64,000 bases of DNA from an uncultured Desulfuromonas sp. (GTDB taxonomy: Bacteria; Desulfobacterota; Desulfuromonadia; Desulfuromonadales; Desulfuromonadaceae). How positions within the stretch are numbered: position 1 is the stretch's first letter; every line of letters begins with the position of its first letter. Positions 53,264 to 62,007 of this stretch are shown in pieces. The notes beneath the pieces were generated by a model, which was given only the letters and a program-made list of their open reading frames with translations, was not told the DNA's origin and did not search any database. The translations under genes and the position numbers were made by a program. The stretch lies in the NCBI RefSeq assembly GCF_963676955.1, contig NZ_OY781461.1, positions 258,001 through 322,000 on the forward strand, read 5' to 3'.

Positions 53264-54628
53264 CTACAACAGGCCGAATTTTTTCATCCGGTAGCGAAAC
53301 GCGTCAATGCCCAGATGAAGTTTGCGCGCCGCCTGGGATTGATTGCCATTGCTCAGAGCCAGGGCCTGTTGAATCAGCTGTTTTTCCACCACTTCAATGT
53401 CGATTCCCTCGGGCGGCAGCTGGAAATTGCCGTTGGAGGTTGCCGGAGCCTGGCTGAGCATCTCACGCGGTAACAGTTCGAGCTTCAACGTATCACTGCT
53501 TTCGAGAATGATCGCCCGTTCAATGACATTACGCAACTCGCGAATGTTGCCCGGCCAATCGTAATCGAGCAGATAACGCTCGGCGGAGTTGGAAAATCCC
53601 GTGACGTTTTTGCCGAATTCAACATTGAAATGCTGAACAAAATGATGGGCCAGGGCCAGGATATCGTCCGGCCGCTCGCGCAACGGCGGCAGATAGATGG
53701 GAATCACCTGAATGCGATAATAGAGGTCTTTACGGAAGGTGCCTTCGTCAATGGCCTTGAGCAGTTCTTTATTGGTCGCCGCGACAATGCGCACATCAAC
53801 ATGGATATCCTTGGTGCCGCCGATGCGCCGAAACGAACGCTCTTCGAGAACGCGCAGCAATTTGGCCTGGGTGCCCATGGGCATGTCACCGATTTCATCG
53901 AGAAACACCGTGCCGCCGTTGGCCAATTCGAACAGGCCTTTTTTCTGGCTTTTGGCATCGGTAAACGAGCCTTTTTCATGGCCCATCAGCTCACTTTCGA
54001 GCAGCGTTTCGGGCACTGCGGCGCAGTTGATGGCCATAAACGGCTGCTCGCTGCGCGGGCTGTCGTAATGCAGGGCACGCGCCACCAGCTCTTTTCCGGT
54101 GCCGCTCTCCCCCTGCACCAGCACCGTCGCCGCATCGCTCTGAGCGATCTTCGACACCATGTCCAGCACATTTTTCATGTGGCTGCTTTCAGCCACGATC
54201 CGTGAAGAACTCTGACTGCGTTTCTTTTCGGTGCGCAGATGCTCGACCTCTTTTTTCAGCGCCTGGGTTTCCAGCGCTTTACGCAACACCACCGACAGTT
54301 CATCGAGATTAAACGGTTTGTTGATATAATCGTAGGCACCGAGCTGCATGGCTTTGACCGCTGTCTCCAACACACCGAGAGCGGTGATCATGATCACGCT
54401 GATATCGCTGTCGATCTCTTTGATCTTTTCCAGGGTTTCAATGCCGTCAATGCCCGGCAGCTGAATATCGAGAAACACCAGGTCCGGAGAGTCACTGCGC
54501 ACATAATCAAGGGCCTCTTCACCGGATCCGACGGTCTGGACATGGTAGCCCTGTTTCTTGAGGCTCTGCTCCAGTGACCAGCGGATCAGATGTTCATCAT
54601 CGACAACCAGTACCCGATAGTTATTCAT
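53264..54628 (-). CDS. Sigma-54-dependent response regulator (NtrC family)
   Basis: The 454-aa protein has a receiver domain with phosphorylation site Asp54 (VFLDIQLPG), an AAA+ sigma-54 activator domain with Walker A GESGTGKE, and a C-terminal Fis-type helix-turn-helix (NQSQAARKLHLGIDAFRYRMK). The sigma-54 contact loop, normally GAFTGA, reads GSFTDA at 220-225. I start at ATG 54628 with GAGG six nucleotides upstream; this overlaps the kinase gene by eight nucleotides and fits the conserved receiver start NNYRVLVVDDEH. Its partner is the heme-motif kinase encoded immediately upstream. Confidence 0.93.
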   Translation of the reverse strand: MNNYRVLVVDDEHLIRWSLEQSLKKQGYHVQTVGSGEEALDYVRSDSPDLVFLDIQLPGIDGIETLEKIKEIDSDISVIMITALGVLETAVKAMQLGAYDYINKPFNLDELSVVLRKALETQALKKEVEHLRTEKKRSQSSSRIVAESSHMKNVLDMVSKIAQSDAATVLVQGESGTGKELVARALHYDSPRSEQPFMAINCAAVPETLLESELMGHEKGSFTDAKSQKKGLFELANGGTVFLDEIGDMPMGTQAKLLRVLEERSFRRIGGTKDIHVDVRIVAATNKELLKAIDEGTFRKDLYYRIQVIPIYLPPLRERPDDILALAHHFVQHFNVEFGKNVTGFSNSAERYLLDYDWPGNIRELRNVIERAIILESSDTLKLELLPREMLSQAPATSNGNFQLPPEGIDIEVVEKQLIQQALALSNGNQSQAARKLHLGIDAFRYRMKKFGLL

Positions 54629-56141
54629 GCGCATCCTCGTGTTGTGACTGCTCCATCGGCGGATGATCCGCCACCGGCAGTGAAATGGCAAAAGAGGTTC
54701 CCTCATCCGGGGAACTCAATACGGAAATGTGGCCGTCATTCTGCTTGACCAGCTGCTTGCAAATGGCCAGGCCCAGGCCGGTACCACGGTTCTTTGTGGT
54801 ATAGAACGGCGTGAAGATTTTGTCCAGAGTCTCCACCGGGATACCGCTGCCGGTATCGACAATCTGAATGCGAACATAGCGGCGGTTGTCCTGCTCACGG
54901 GTCAATTCCGTCTGCACGGTCAGTGAGCCATCTTTCGGCATGGCCTGCAGGGCATTGATGATGATGTTAAGCAAAACCTGCTGAATCTGCTTGCGATCCG
55001 CCCACACCGGCGGCAGATCACGGGTTAACTCAGTGATCTGATGAATATTTTTGGCCTCCGGATGCTGGGCGACGAAAAACAACGTCTGTTTCACCACATC
55101 GTTGATATCGACGAAATCGCACTGCGGCGAACCGGGTCGACCAAAGTTGAGCAAATCGGTGGCGGTTTTGTTGAGTCGGGCGATCTGGGCCAGGATATCC
55201 TGCACCACCTGGCGACGGGGATCATCTTTTTCCAGATCATCCGCGAGTACGGTCACCGCACCACTGATTCCGGCCAGGGGGTTTTTGATCTCATGCGCCA
55301 TTCCCGTGGCCATCTCGCCGATGGAGGCCAGACGGTCGGCCTGTTCCATCTGGCTGAAATGGTAAGCCTCCAGCTCATGCTTGGCGGTTTCCAGCTTTTC
55401 CACCATGGAGTTGAAACTGCGCATCAAAAAGGCAATCTCATCATGATGTTTAGGCACCATGCGCACTTTAAGATCACCCGCCTCAACCCGCGCCATGCGA
55501 TCACTGATCACCTGAATGGGTTTACGCACAAAACGCATCAGAATCACAGCAACGCCGATGGACAACAGCACCGTGATAAAGACCATGGACAGGGAGAAAC
55601 ACCGCGATGAACTGGCCAGCCGCGCATTGGTCTCATGCATGGAATATTCGAGGTTCAGCACGCCGAGCACGTCAGCATCCTGACCATGACAGTCCTTGCA
55701 CAGCTCACGCGCCCGGATCGGTTTGACAATGCTGAGCAGTTCCTCTTCGTTGCCATGGATCAGTCCTGACGTTCGGCCACTGGTGTAAATCTCAAGGTCC
55801 TGAGGCGACACCGGCTGATCAATTTCCGCGTCAAACGAGGAATTGATAATTCGCCCCTCTTCAGGGTCAAAAATACGCACACCGAGCAGGTTGGGACTCT
55901 GAGAAATGAACTGCAATGTTTTTTGCAGACGCTCCGCATCCCCTTTGCACTTGGAGTTGAAAATGGCGTTTTCAATGGTGGCCATGAGAATTTCGGCCCC
56001 CTGAGTGGTCAACTCGATCATGTTCTGCTGATCGCGCTTGTGGTGAAAGGCGGCAAAAAAGCCAATCCCCAGCGTCAACAGCAACACATTCATCACGATG
56101 ATCCGTCTGATCAAACTACTACTAAACAACGTTGACTCCAC
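54621..56141 (-). CDS. Sensor histidine kinase with periplasmic c-type heme motif
   Basis: The kinase of about 506 aa has a membrane helix (about 12-31), a periplasmic sensor of about 150 residues, a second helix (about 180-205), HAMP, HisKA with phosphorylated His283 in GMAHEIKNPLAG, and an ATPase domain (DTGSGIP, GTGLGLAI). The sensor contains CKDCH at 148-152, the c-type heme attachment motif, so it may sense redox state, NO, CO or oxygen, as proposed for heme-containing sensors in Geobacter. The start is a GTG at 56141 without a good ribosome binding site; TTG 56129, with GGAG upstream, is a real alternative. It overlaps the regulator gene by eight nucleotides. Confidence 0.93.
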   Translation of the reverse strand: MESTLFSSSLIRRIIVMNVLLLTLGIGFFAAFHHKRDQQNMIELTTQGAEILMATIENAIFNSKCKGDAERLQKTLQFISQSPNLLGVRIFDPEEGRIINSSFDAEIDQPVSPQDLEIYTSGRTSGLIHGNEEELLSIVKPIRARELCKDCHGQDADVLGVLNLEYSMHETNARLASSSRCFSLSMVFITVLLSIGVAVILMRFVRKPIQVISDRMARVEAGDLKVRMVPKHHDEIAFLMRSFNSMVEKLETAKHELEAYHFSQMEQADRLASIGEMATGMAHEIKNPLAGISGAVTVLADDLEKDDPRRQVVQDILAQIARLNKTATDLLNFGRPGSPQCDFVDINDVVKQTLFFVAQHPEAKNIHQITELTRDLPPVWADRKQIQQVLLNIIINALQAMPKDGSLTVQTELTREQDNRRYVRIQIVDTGSGIPVETLDKIFTPFYTTKNRGTGLGLAICKQLVKQNDGHISVLSSPDEGTSFAISLPVADHPPMEQSQHEDAHE

Positions 56142-56153
56142 TGCCGTTGTACA

Positions 56154-56834
56154 TTATTTGCGCCCGGCTTTGAGATAAAGCGTTACCAGCTCGCGCAGGC
56201 TCTTTGGTTTCTCGATCGGTTTCTCGATCGGTTTCTCGATCGGTTTCTCGATCGGTTTCTCGATCGGTTTCTCGATCGGTTTCTCGATCGGCTTCTCGAC
56301 CGGTTTCTCGACCGGCTTCTCGATCGGCTTCTCGATCGGCTTCTCGATCGGCTTCTCGATCGGCTTCTCGATCGGCTTCTCGATCGGCTTCTCGATCGGC
56401 TTCTCGACCGGCTTCTCGACCGGCTTCTCGACCGGCTTCTCGATCGGTTTCTCGATCGGTTTCTCGATCGGTTTCTCGATCGGTTTCTCGATCGGTTTCT
56501 CGATCGGCTTCTCGACCGGCTTCTCAACCGGCTTCTCAACCGGAGCCTCATCCCCGGTCAGAGCGATGCCCATCGCGGCAATGCGGTCATCGAACCCACC
56601 GTTTTTCAGATCGCGCAGCATTTGCTTATGCTGCTCTTTCATCCGTTCTTCCACCTGCTCGGCCACATTCGGCAGGTCGCGCTGCTCCTCGTACGACGAG
56701 GTATGGCGGGCAAGAATGGTTCCACCACTGTACAACAGCGAGGTAATCTCGGCTTTCTTGACGCCGCTGTCCTCCGTCTGAACATGAAACATGTGTCCAC
56801 GATAACGGAAATTATGGTTAAATCCTCCCACCAT
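56154..56834 (-). CDS. Protein with 28 tandem (I/V)EKP repeats
   Basis: I do not recognise the family. Residues 1-97 form a compact domain ([42 protein letters not shown]) ending in a helical part. Then come 28 uninterrupted four-residue units, VEKP or IEKP, and a 17-residue tail [16 protein letters not shown]. The units occur in blocks (V3 I6 V3 I7 V2 I7). Charge alternates along a rigid Pro-rich rod, as in the linkers of TonB. There is no signal peptide or membrane helix. AAGGAG precedes the ATG. It lies 14 nt after metH and 12 nt before the kinase gene, so it should be expressed with both. Confidence 0.85.
   Translation of the reverse strand: MVGGFNHNFRYRGHMFHVQTEDSGVKKAEITSLLYSGGTILARHTSSYEEQRDLPNVAEQVEERMKEQHKQMLRDLKNGGFDDRIAAMGIALTGDEAPVEKPVEKPVEKPIEKPIEKPIEKPIEKPIEKPIEKPVEKPVEKPVEKPIEKPIEKPIEKPIEKPIEKPIEKPIEKPVEKPVEKPIEKPIEKPIEKPIEKPIEKPIEKPIEKPKSLRELVTLYLKAGRK
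56207..56545. repeat. 12-bp tandem repeat (minisatellite), about 28 units
   Basis: Units of the form TTCTCGATCGGT with variation at two positions (C/T in ATC/ACC, and GGT/GGC). Unit number can change without shifting the reading frame, so length variation between strains is expected. The stretch is open in most frames on both strands, which creates spurious Ser-Arg repeats. Confidence 0.97.
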
Positions 56835-56848
56835 AGGCGGTTCTCCTT

Positions 56849-59260
56849 TTAGGCGCTCTGGAGCATTTGCTTGATTTTAGCCACCGCTTCCAACGCATCT
56901 TGCGCGTAAAGGTCGGCACCGATTTCGTCGGCATAATCCTGGGTGACGACCGCGCCCCCCACCATCGTAAACACTTTAACGTCAGCGGCCTTCAAGGCGT
57001 CAATGGTAATTTGCATCTGCTGGAGCGTCGTCGTCATCAGCGCGGACAGACCAACGGCGTCAACATGGGCCGCCTTGGCCTGTTCAACAATGTGCGCCGC
57101 TGAGACGTTCTTACCCAGATCGATCACCTCATAGCCGTGGTTTTCCAGCAAGGTGCAGACGATATTTTTGCCGATGTCATGGATATCGCCTTCAACCGTG
57201 GCCATCATAATTTTGCCCAGAGACGCAACCTGCTCGCCCTTCATTTCCTGTTTGAGCCGGGAAAACGCGGTTTTCATGGTTTCCGCGCTGAGCAGCACCT
57301 GAGGCAAAAAGATGCGGTTCGCGCCAAACTGGCGCCCGACCTCTTCAAGACCGGCGAGGAGTCCTTCATTGCTGATCTGCAACACATCAAGCCCGTCCTC
57401 CAAAGCCTGTTCCACCAGAGCCACCACACCATCCTGATCACCGTCGATAATCGCCTGGGCCAGGCGTTGACGAATGGACGGTTCGACGCCGGTTTCAACC
57501 GCCGCGGCCGGTGCAGACTCCTGCACCTCGGCATAGGCGTCGATGTAGCGCTCGGCACGCAGATCTTTGCCCAGCAGCACCATGGCGGAGCGAAAAGCAT
57601 CCATCATGGCCTGATCTTTGGGATTGATAATCGCCGCACTGAGTCCGGACTGCAATGCCATGGCGAAAAAGGTCGACGACATCAGTGGCCGCCGTGGCAA
57701 ACCAAATGAAATATTACTCACGCCGAGCACGGTTGCCATCCCCTGTTCCTGAGTCAGGGTACGGATCGCCTTGAGGGTTTCTATGGCTTGATCCTGCTCC
57801 GCTGAGACGGTCAACGCCAGACAGTCGATGACGATATCGCAGCGCGGAATCCCAATGGCTTCTGCCCGTTTGATGATACGCCCGGCAATTTCAACACGCC
57901 CTTCGGCGGTCTTGGGGATGCCTTGGCCATCCAGGGTCAGACCGATGATCGCCGCACCGTATTTTTTCGCCAACGGCAAAATCGTGGCAAGGCTCTTTTC
58001 CTCGCCATTGACCGAGTTGATCAACACCTTGCCGTCAGCCGCTTTCAAGCCGCGCTCCAGGGCGATGGGATCGGAAGAATCCAAGACCAGAGGCGTTCCG
58101 ACAACACCTGTGATCGCATGCACCGCCCGCTCCAGAGCCAGCGGCTCATCGGCACCGGGGGCACCGCAGTTGACATCGAGCAGAGTTGCTCCGACATCAG
58201 TCTGCTGCTGCGCTTCGCGGCGGATATAGGCGGTTTTGCCTTCACGCAGCTCAGCGCTGTAGCCTTTTTTACCGGTGGGATTGATCCGCTCTCCGATAAT
58301 GGCGCACGGCTGCTCAGGCCCGATGGCCACCACCTGGGTACGGCTGGACAACACACCCCGACGCGGCGGCGGTGTCCACTGCTGATCACGTTCATCCATG
58401 GCCCGGCGCATCACCCGGATATGTTCCGGCGTGGTGCCGCAACAGCCCCCCAGAACACGAACGCCCAGCGCAATCAATTGCTCGTGGTGACTGGTCATCT
58501 CCACAGGTGTCGCCGGAAAGAGGGTCTCACCGTCTTTGAGAATCGGCAACCCGGCATTGGCCTGGGCAATGAGCGGACAGGAGCACACCTGGCGCATCTC
58601 GGCTAACAGCTCATACATGCCGTCAATGCCGAGGCCACAGTTACTGCCGACCACATCAACGCCGAGGCCTTCGAGCAGCACTGCCGCGGCTGCGGGAGAT
58701 GTCCCCAGCACCGTGCGACCGCCATCGTCAAAGGTCATCATGGCCATTACCGGCACGTTGGCACACTCACGGCATGCCATCACGGCCGCCTTGAGTTCAC
58801 GAATATCCAGGAAGGTCTCACAGGTCAGCAGATCAACACCACCGGCGACCAGCGCCTTGACCTGCTCCGCATAGATCGCGACCATCTCATCAAAGGGTGC
58901 ATCGCCCACCGGCTCGACAAAACGGCCGGTCGGACCGATACTGCCGGCAACAAAATCACGGTCCGGGTCGGCAAGAGCGTTGCGCGCCAGGCGGGCGGCC
59001 TGGACATTGATCTCAACCACCTTGTCCTCAAGGCCGTAATGCTCCAGTTTGCTGCGGGTACCGCCAAAGGTATTGGTCACGATGATCTGTGCTCCGGCCT
59101 GGGCGTAATCACGGTGCACACCCTCAACCACCTGCGGCTTTTCCAGGTTCATCAACTCCGGACAACCGCCGGCTTCCAGGCCGCGAGCCTGAAGCATGGT
59201 TCCCATGGCTCCGTCGAGAATCAGCACCCGTTGCTGTATCGCTTCAAGAAATCTGTTCAT
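56849..59260 (-). CDS. metH: Cobalamin-dependent methionine synthase, short form
   Basis: The 803-aa protein carries the homocysteine-binding domain (about 1-290, with zinc cysteines in SNCGLG and GGCCGT), the folate-binding pterin domain (about 315-570; [21 protein letters not shown]), the cap (about 590-670) and the cobalamin domain with His694 in DIHDIGKN. It ends there: the AdoMet-binding reactivation domain of E. coli MetH (residues beyond about 900 of 1227) is absent. Short MetH proteins are known in anaerobes, where reactivation is either less needed or carried out by a separate protein. It makes methionine from homocysteine. It lies six nucleotides after the gerMN gene. Confidence 0.95.
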   Translation of the reverse strand: MNRFLEAIQQRVLILDGAMGTMLQARGLEAGGCPELMNLEKPQVVEGVHRDYAQAGAQIIVTNTFGGTRSKLEHYGLEDKVVEINVQAARLARNALADPDRDFVAGSIGPTGRFVEPVGDAPFDEMVAIYAEQVKALVAGGVDLLTCETFLDIRELKAAVMACRECANVPVMAMMTFDDGGRTVLGTSPAAAAVLLEGLGVDVVGSNCGLGIDGMYELLAEMRQVCSCPLIAQANAGLPILKDGETLFPATPVEMTSHHEQLIALGVRVLGGCCGTTPEHIRVMRRAMDERDQQWTPPPRRGVLSSRTQVVAIGPEQPCAIIGERINPTGKKGYSAELREGKTAYIRREAQQQTDVGATLLDVNCGAPGADEPLALERAVHAITGVVGTPLVLDSSDPIALERGLKAADGKVLINSVNGEEKSLATILPLAKKYGAAIIGLTLDGQGIPKTAEGRVEIAGRIIKRAEAIGIPRCDIVIDCLALTVSAEQDQAIETLKAIRTLTQEQGMATVLGVSNISFGLPRRPLMSSTFFAMALQSGLSAAIINPKDQAMMDAFRSAMVLLGKDLRAERYIDAYAEVQESAPAAAVETGVEPSIRQRLAQAIIDGDQDGVVALVEQALEDGLDVLQISNEGLLAGLEEVGRQFGANRIFLPQVLLSAETMKTAFSRLKQEMKGEQVASLGKIMMATVEGDIHDIGKNIVCTLLENHGYEVIDLGKNVSAAHIVEQAKAAHVDAVGLSALMTTTLQQMQITIDALKAADVKVFTMVGGAVVTQDYADEIGADLYAQDALEAVAKIKQMLQSA

Positions 59261-59266
59261 TGATTT

Positions 59267-59884
59267 TTATTCCTGTTCTTCCACCATTGAAGACACATCT
59301 TCCACCACCGGCACATCGAGCTCACGTTGCACCAATGAAAAATCCGCAGCGACCGGTTCGGTCAAATCGATATGACCACGCAATGTCGTAACCCGGCTTC
59401 CCTCAACATCAATTTCCAGGCGGCGGACATAGGGGATGTTGGCGGCCAGCGTATTGACCAGAGCATGGACACTGAGCAATTCTGAACTGCTTCCCGCCGG
59501 CAAGTTGGTTAACAACGCCTGGTTGAAATCCAATACCACACGATCCTCGTCAATTTTCACACCCAACAGCAACGCCTGAGTCGGCAGCACCGGCACCAGC
59601 CCCGTTTGCGGTCCGACAATCAACTCGCGAACAATCGCTTCAATACACGACAGGTCATCATTGCATTCAGCAATCGACCGCTCTTCCGAAGCCAGAAACG
59701 GTGAGGCGGGATCACCAAAATAGAGCATCACATCACGCTGCACCGCGTGTTCTTCTTCCACCGTAACCTCGGCAGTTTTCGCCTCCGGCTCCGGCTCGCG
59801 GTTAAATGGGTTAAAAACCACACCGATGCCGGCGATAAATGCCACCAGGGCGAGCAAACCAAACCAGCGTAACATATTTTTCAC
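59267..59884 (-). CDS. GerMN-domain protein
   Basis: The 205-aa protein has an N-terminal membrane anchor (MLRWFGLLALVAFIAGIGVV), an acidic linker and a GerMN domain (about 45-170; DVMLYFGDPASPFLASEERSI, LLLGVKIDEDRVVLDFNQAL). This domain, first seen in spore germination protein GerM, binds peptidoglycan or acts in cell-wall assembly. I start at GTG 59884, which overlaps the murI stop (GTGA) and has GGAG eight nucleotides upstream. Its position next to glutamate racemase fits a cell-wall role. Confidence 0.87.
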   Translation of the reverse strand: MKNMLRWFGLLALVAFIAGIGVVFNPFNREPEPEAKTAEVTVEEEHAVQRDVMLYFGDPASPFLASEERSIAECNDDLSCIEAIVRELIVGPQTGLVPVLPTQALLLGVKIDEDRVVLDFNQALLTNLPAGSSSELLSVHALVNTLAANIPYVRRLEIDVEGSRVTTLRGHIDLTEPVAADFSLVQRELDVPVVEDVSSMVEEQE

Positions 59885-60717
59885 AATGACAACTCCTGTA
59901 GACAGTCCGGGCACACGGGCAAACTGATCCGCGTCACCGGCTCAACAGGATCACCGAGAAACCCCTGACCGACCTGCACAAAGCGTGTCGGCACGTCGGT
60001 GACATAAAAAGTCCACGATCCTCGCGCAGCAGGATTCAACAGTCCCTGCGCGGTTAACAGCTCTTTGACTTCCTGGGCCGTCTCCTGTGCGGAATCGACC
60101 AACTGTACCGTGTCGGGCAAGACCTGTCGCAACGTCGGCTTGAGTAACGGATAATGGGTACATCCGAGTACCAGAGTATCAATCTGCCGCTCCAGCAGAG
60201 GCGCCAGATACTCCCGAGCAATCTGCCGGGCCACCGGATGCTCCGCCCAACCTTCTTCAGCCAACGGCACAAACAACGGACAGGGTTCCGAGACCACCGT
60301 CATATCCGGCTGTAAGGCCTTCAAGGCCCGTGGATAGGCATCGCTGCTTACTGTGCCATGCGTTCCGATCACACCGACCACATGACGCCGGCTCAAACGC
60401 ACGGCACAACGTGCTCCGGGCAAAATCACTCCGACCACCGGCACCGGCAACTGCTGCTGCAAACGCTCCAGGGCGAATGAAGACGCGGTATTGCAGGCGA
60501 CCACAATCATTTTAACCTGCTTGCCGAGCAGGAACTCGGCGGCCTGCTGCGAATAGGTGCATACCGTTTCAGGGCTTTTCGTGCCATAAGGAACCCGGGC
60601 CGTGTCACCAAGATAGACCAGATTCTCTCCCGGCAACAGCCTGCGCAGCTCGTGCAGCACGGTCAGGCCGCCCACCCCAGAATCAAAGACGCCGATGGCG
60701 TTTGCAGATAAAGACAA
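59881..60717 (-). CDS. murI: Glutamate racemase
   Basis: MurI (about 278 aa) makes D-glutamate for peptidoglycan. Conserved parts are IGVFDSGVGGLTVLHEL, LVYLGDTARVPYGTKS, VVACNTASSFALE with the first catalytic cysteine, and LVLGCTHYPLLKP with the second. The start is uncertain: TTG 60717 gives MSLSANAIGVFDSG, which matches the usual length, while the frame continues to an ATG at 60756 (MAMCRECFST), which would add 13 residues. It heads the minus-strand set murI, gerMN, metH, EKP-repeat protein, kinase and regulator. Confidence 0.93.
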   Translation of the reverse strand: MSLSANAIGVFDSGVGGLTVLHELRRLLPGENLVYLGDTARVPYGTKSPETVCTYSQQAAEFLLGKQVKMIVVACNTASSFALERLQQQLPVPVVGVILPGARCAVRLSRRHVVGVIGTHGTVSSDAYPRALKALQPDMTVVSEPCPLFVPLAEEGWAEHPVARQIAREYLAPLLERQIDTLVLGCTHYPLLKPTLRQVLPDTVQLVDSAQETAQEVKELLTAQGLLNPAARGSWTFYVTDVPTRFVQVGQGFLGDPVEPVTRISLPVCPDCLQELSL

Positions 60718-60902
60718 CGAAGTTCCCGTGCTGAAACATTCCCGGCACATCGCCACAACCGGCGGACCTGGAACAGTTCAAAAAAAGTGAATAAAAAACA
60801 GCGGCAACGCGTTGCCGCCGTCACACAAACAATCAACTTGTCAGCGCTGCTGATGATAGGTGTAAAGCCATGACTAGTCAAGGTTTTCAGCACATTTCAC
60901 CC

Positions 60903-60930
60903 TTGTATTTCTTCATAAAAATGCTATCTT
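60903..60930 (+). promoter_or_regulatory. Promoter candidate of the small membrane protein gene
   Basis: TTGTAT (60903-60908), a 16-nt spacer and TATCTT (60925-60930), predicting a start near 60937 and a leader of about 147 nt. Confidence 0.5.
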
Positions 60931-60936
60931 TTATGA

Positions 60937-61074
60937 ATTGATTTATGAAGAGCCGCTCAAAGGCGTGGCTCGACAAGAATCCGACCGTTAATGCGCCACG
61001 CGATTTCATGAATTTAAAAATTCCGCGGTCGACGTACCAATAAACCGGCGAGACCCCGCCGCTTCGTATAAAGG
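60937..61074 (+). promoter_or_regulatory. Structured leader with predicted pseudoknot
   Basis: Helix GCGTGGC (60963-60969) pairs with GCCACGC (60995-61001). Within its loop, CGACCG (60982-60987) pairs with CGGTCG (61026-61031) beyond the helix, making an H-type pseudoknot. Hairpin GAATTT-AA-AAATTC (61010-61023) lies between, and CGGCG/CGCCG (61046-61061) stands just before the ribosome binding site. I see nothing else in the 366 nt between murI and this gene. Confidence 0.4.
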
Positions 61075-61083
61075 TTGATGGCA

Positions 61084-61398
61084 ATGGATCAATTCATGGA
61101 TTGGCTTTCCCTGTTCGAGACCAAGCACGTGGTTAACTATGTCACCGAGCTCGACCTGCTCCACAACCCCTGGTTCATCGCCGGAGCCATCCTGTTTATC
61201 GTTGTCAGCCTGCTCCTCAAATGGCATCTACTACTGTCCTGCACCCTGAGCCTGGCTGGGCTGATCGGCCTGGTTACGGTTGTTCATCAACAGGGAACAG
61301 AGCTTGACAAATCCTCCGACAGTCTGTTTATGTTTATCGGCGGCGGCGCCATTATTGTCTTTTTTTTGATTTACATGGTCTTTCTACGCAACGAATAG
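61084..61398 (+). CDS. Small membrane protein of unknown function
   Basis: A protein of 104 aa with three predicted membrane helices (about 33-48, 51-66 and 82-101) after an amphipathic start MDQFMDWLSLFETKHVVNYV. I recognise no domain. I take ATG 61084, which has AAAGG nine nucleotides upstream; ATG 61078 is possible. The charge pattern (RNE at the end) suggests a cytoplasmic C-terminus. It has a structured leader and lies 109 nt before a small cytochrome gene. Confidence 0.75.
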   Translation: MDQFMDWLSLFETKHVVNYVTELDLLHNPWFIAGAILFIVVSLLLKWHLLLSCTLSLAGLIGLVTVVHQQGTELDKSSDSLFMFIGGGAIIVFFLIYMVFLRNE

Positions 61399-61507
61399 CG
61401 GCACGGAATCCCGCCTTTGGCAACATCCCGTTGATATAAAAAAATCATTCAATAAACACACAAGAACCGCCCTCAGGCATCACCCCCATCCGGAAGGACT
61501 ATGTTCA

Positions 61508-61762
61508 GTGAGTAAACGTGATATTATCATGATCGTTCTCGGCATTATCGTTGTGGCTGTACTCTGGGCTGCCCCAGATGAGACCACCCCCCATCTGCCC
61601 ATGGACGACACCCATAAGGAATTTCACCAGATCGTCAAACAGGACGGCAAGAAAGCCGCTGAAAAATTCTGTAAGGACTGCCACGGTCAGCCGGGCATGG
61701 AATTTCCGCCGGACCATCCCGACCCGAACCGTTGCCTGTTCTGTCACAAGGCAACCCCTTAA
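61508..61762 (+). CDS. Small membrane-anchored diheme c-type cytochrome
   Basis: The 84-aa protein begins with an uncleaved-looking hydrophobic anchor (DIIMIVLGIIVVAVLWAA), followed by a short periplasmic part with two c-heme motifs, CKDCH and CLFCH, and several further histidines (HLPMDDTHKEFHQI, DHPDP) that can serve as distal ligands. It is probably an electron carrier at the periplasmic face. The start is GTG 61508 with AAGGA ten nucleotides upstream. It is followed by a hairpin and a cluster of repeats. Confidence 0.87.
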   Translation: MSKRDIIMIVLGIIVVAVLWAAPDETTPHLPMDDTHKEFHQIVKQDGKKAAEKFCKDCHGQPGMEFPPDHPDPNRCLFCHKATP

Positions 61763-61778
61763 ATCGTCACAAACGAAA

Positions 61779-61804
61779 AACGCCCGGACTCAATGCCGGG
61801 CGTT
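61779..61804 (+). terminator. Hairpin after the cytochrome gene
   Basis: AACGCCCGG/CCGGGCGTT with an 8-nt loop, 17 nt after the stop codon. The T-tract that would make it a classic terminator is missing. Confidence 0.6.
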
Positions 61805-61807
61805 ACT

Positions 61808-61877
61808 ATTTGATGACAAAGTCCTTCCCTGGACTTTGTCATACCCGTTTCGCAAAAGCGCGGTTTTGCTTCACTTA
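61808..61877 (+). repeat. 70-bp direct repeat, copy 1
   Basis: Identical to 61938-62007 except for one base (C at 61829, T in the other copy). Each copy holds two hairpins: GATGACAAAGTCC with GGACTTTGTCAT, and GCAAAA/TTTTGC. Confidence 0.95.
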
Positions 61878-61937
61878 CAAAAACAAGGCATAAACCTCCT
61901 TGTTTTTGACTCGCCCATCCTTGGGCTCGGAGAGACC
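61878..61937 (+). repeat. Spacer with two further hairpins between the 70-bp repeats
   Basis: Contains AAAAACAAGG/CCTTGTTTTT and GCCCA-TCC-TTGGGC, so the whole region 61779-62007 is a chain of palindromes. Confidence 0.75.
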
Positions 61938-62007
61938 ATTTGATGACAAAGTCCTTCCTTGGACTTTGTCATACCCGTTTCGCAAAAGCGCGGTTTTGCT
62001 TCACTTA
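61938..62007 (+). repeat. 70-bp direct repeat, copy 2
   Basis: Its last three bases are the complement of the stop codon of the aldolase gene on the minus strand, so the repeat ends exactly at that gene. Confidence 0.95.

Noticed and set aside
56204-56746. Long Ser-Arg repeat frames on both strands over the EKP repeat.
   Set aside because: They are shadows of the 12-bp repeat; the EKP frame alone has a ribosome binding site, an ordered N-terminal domain and operon context.
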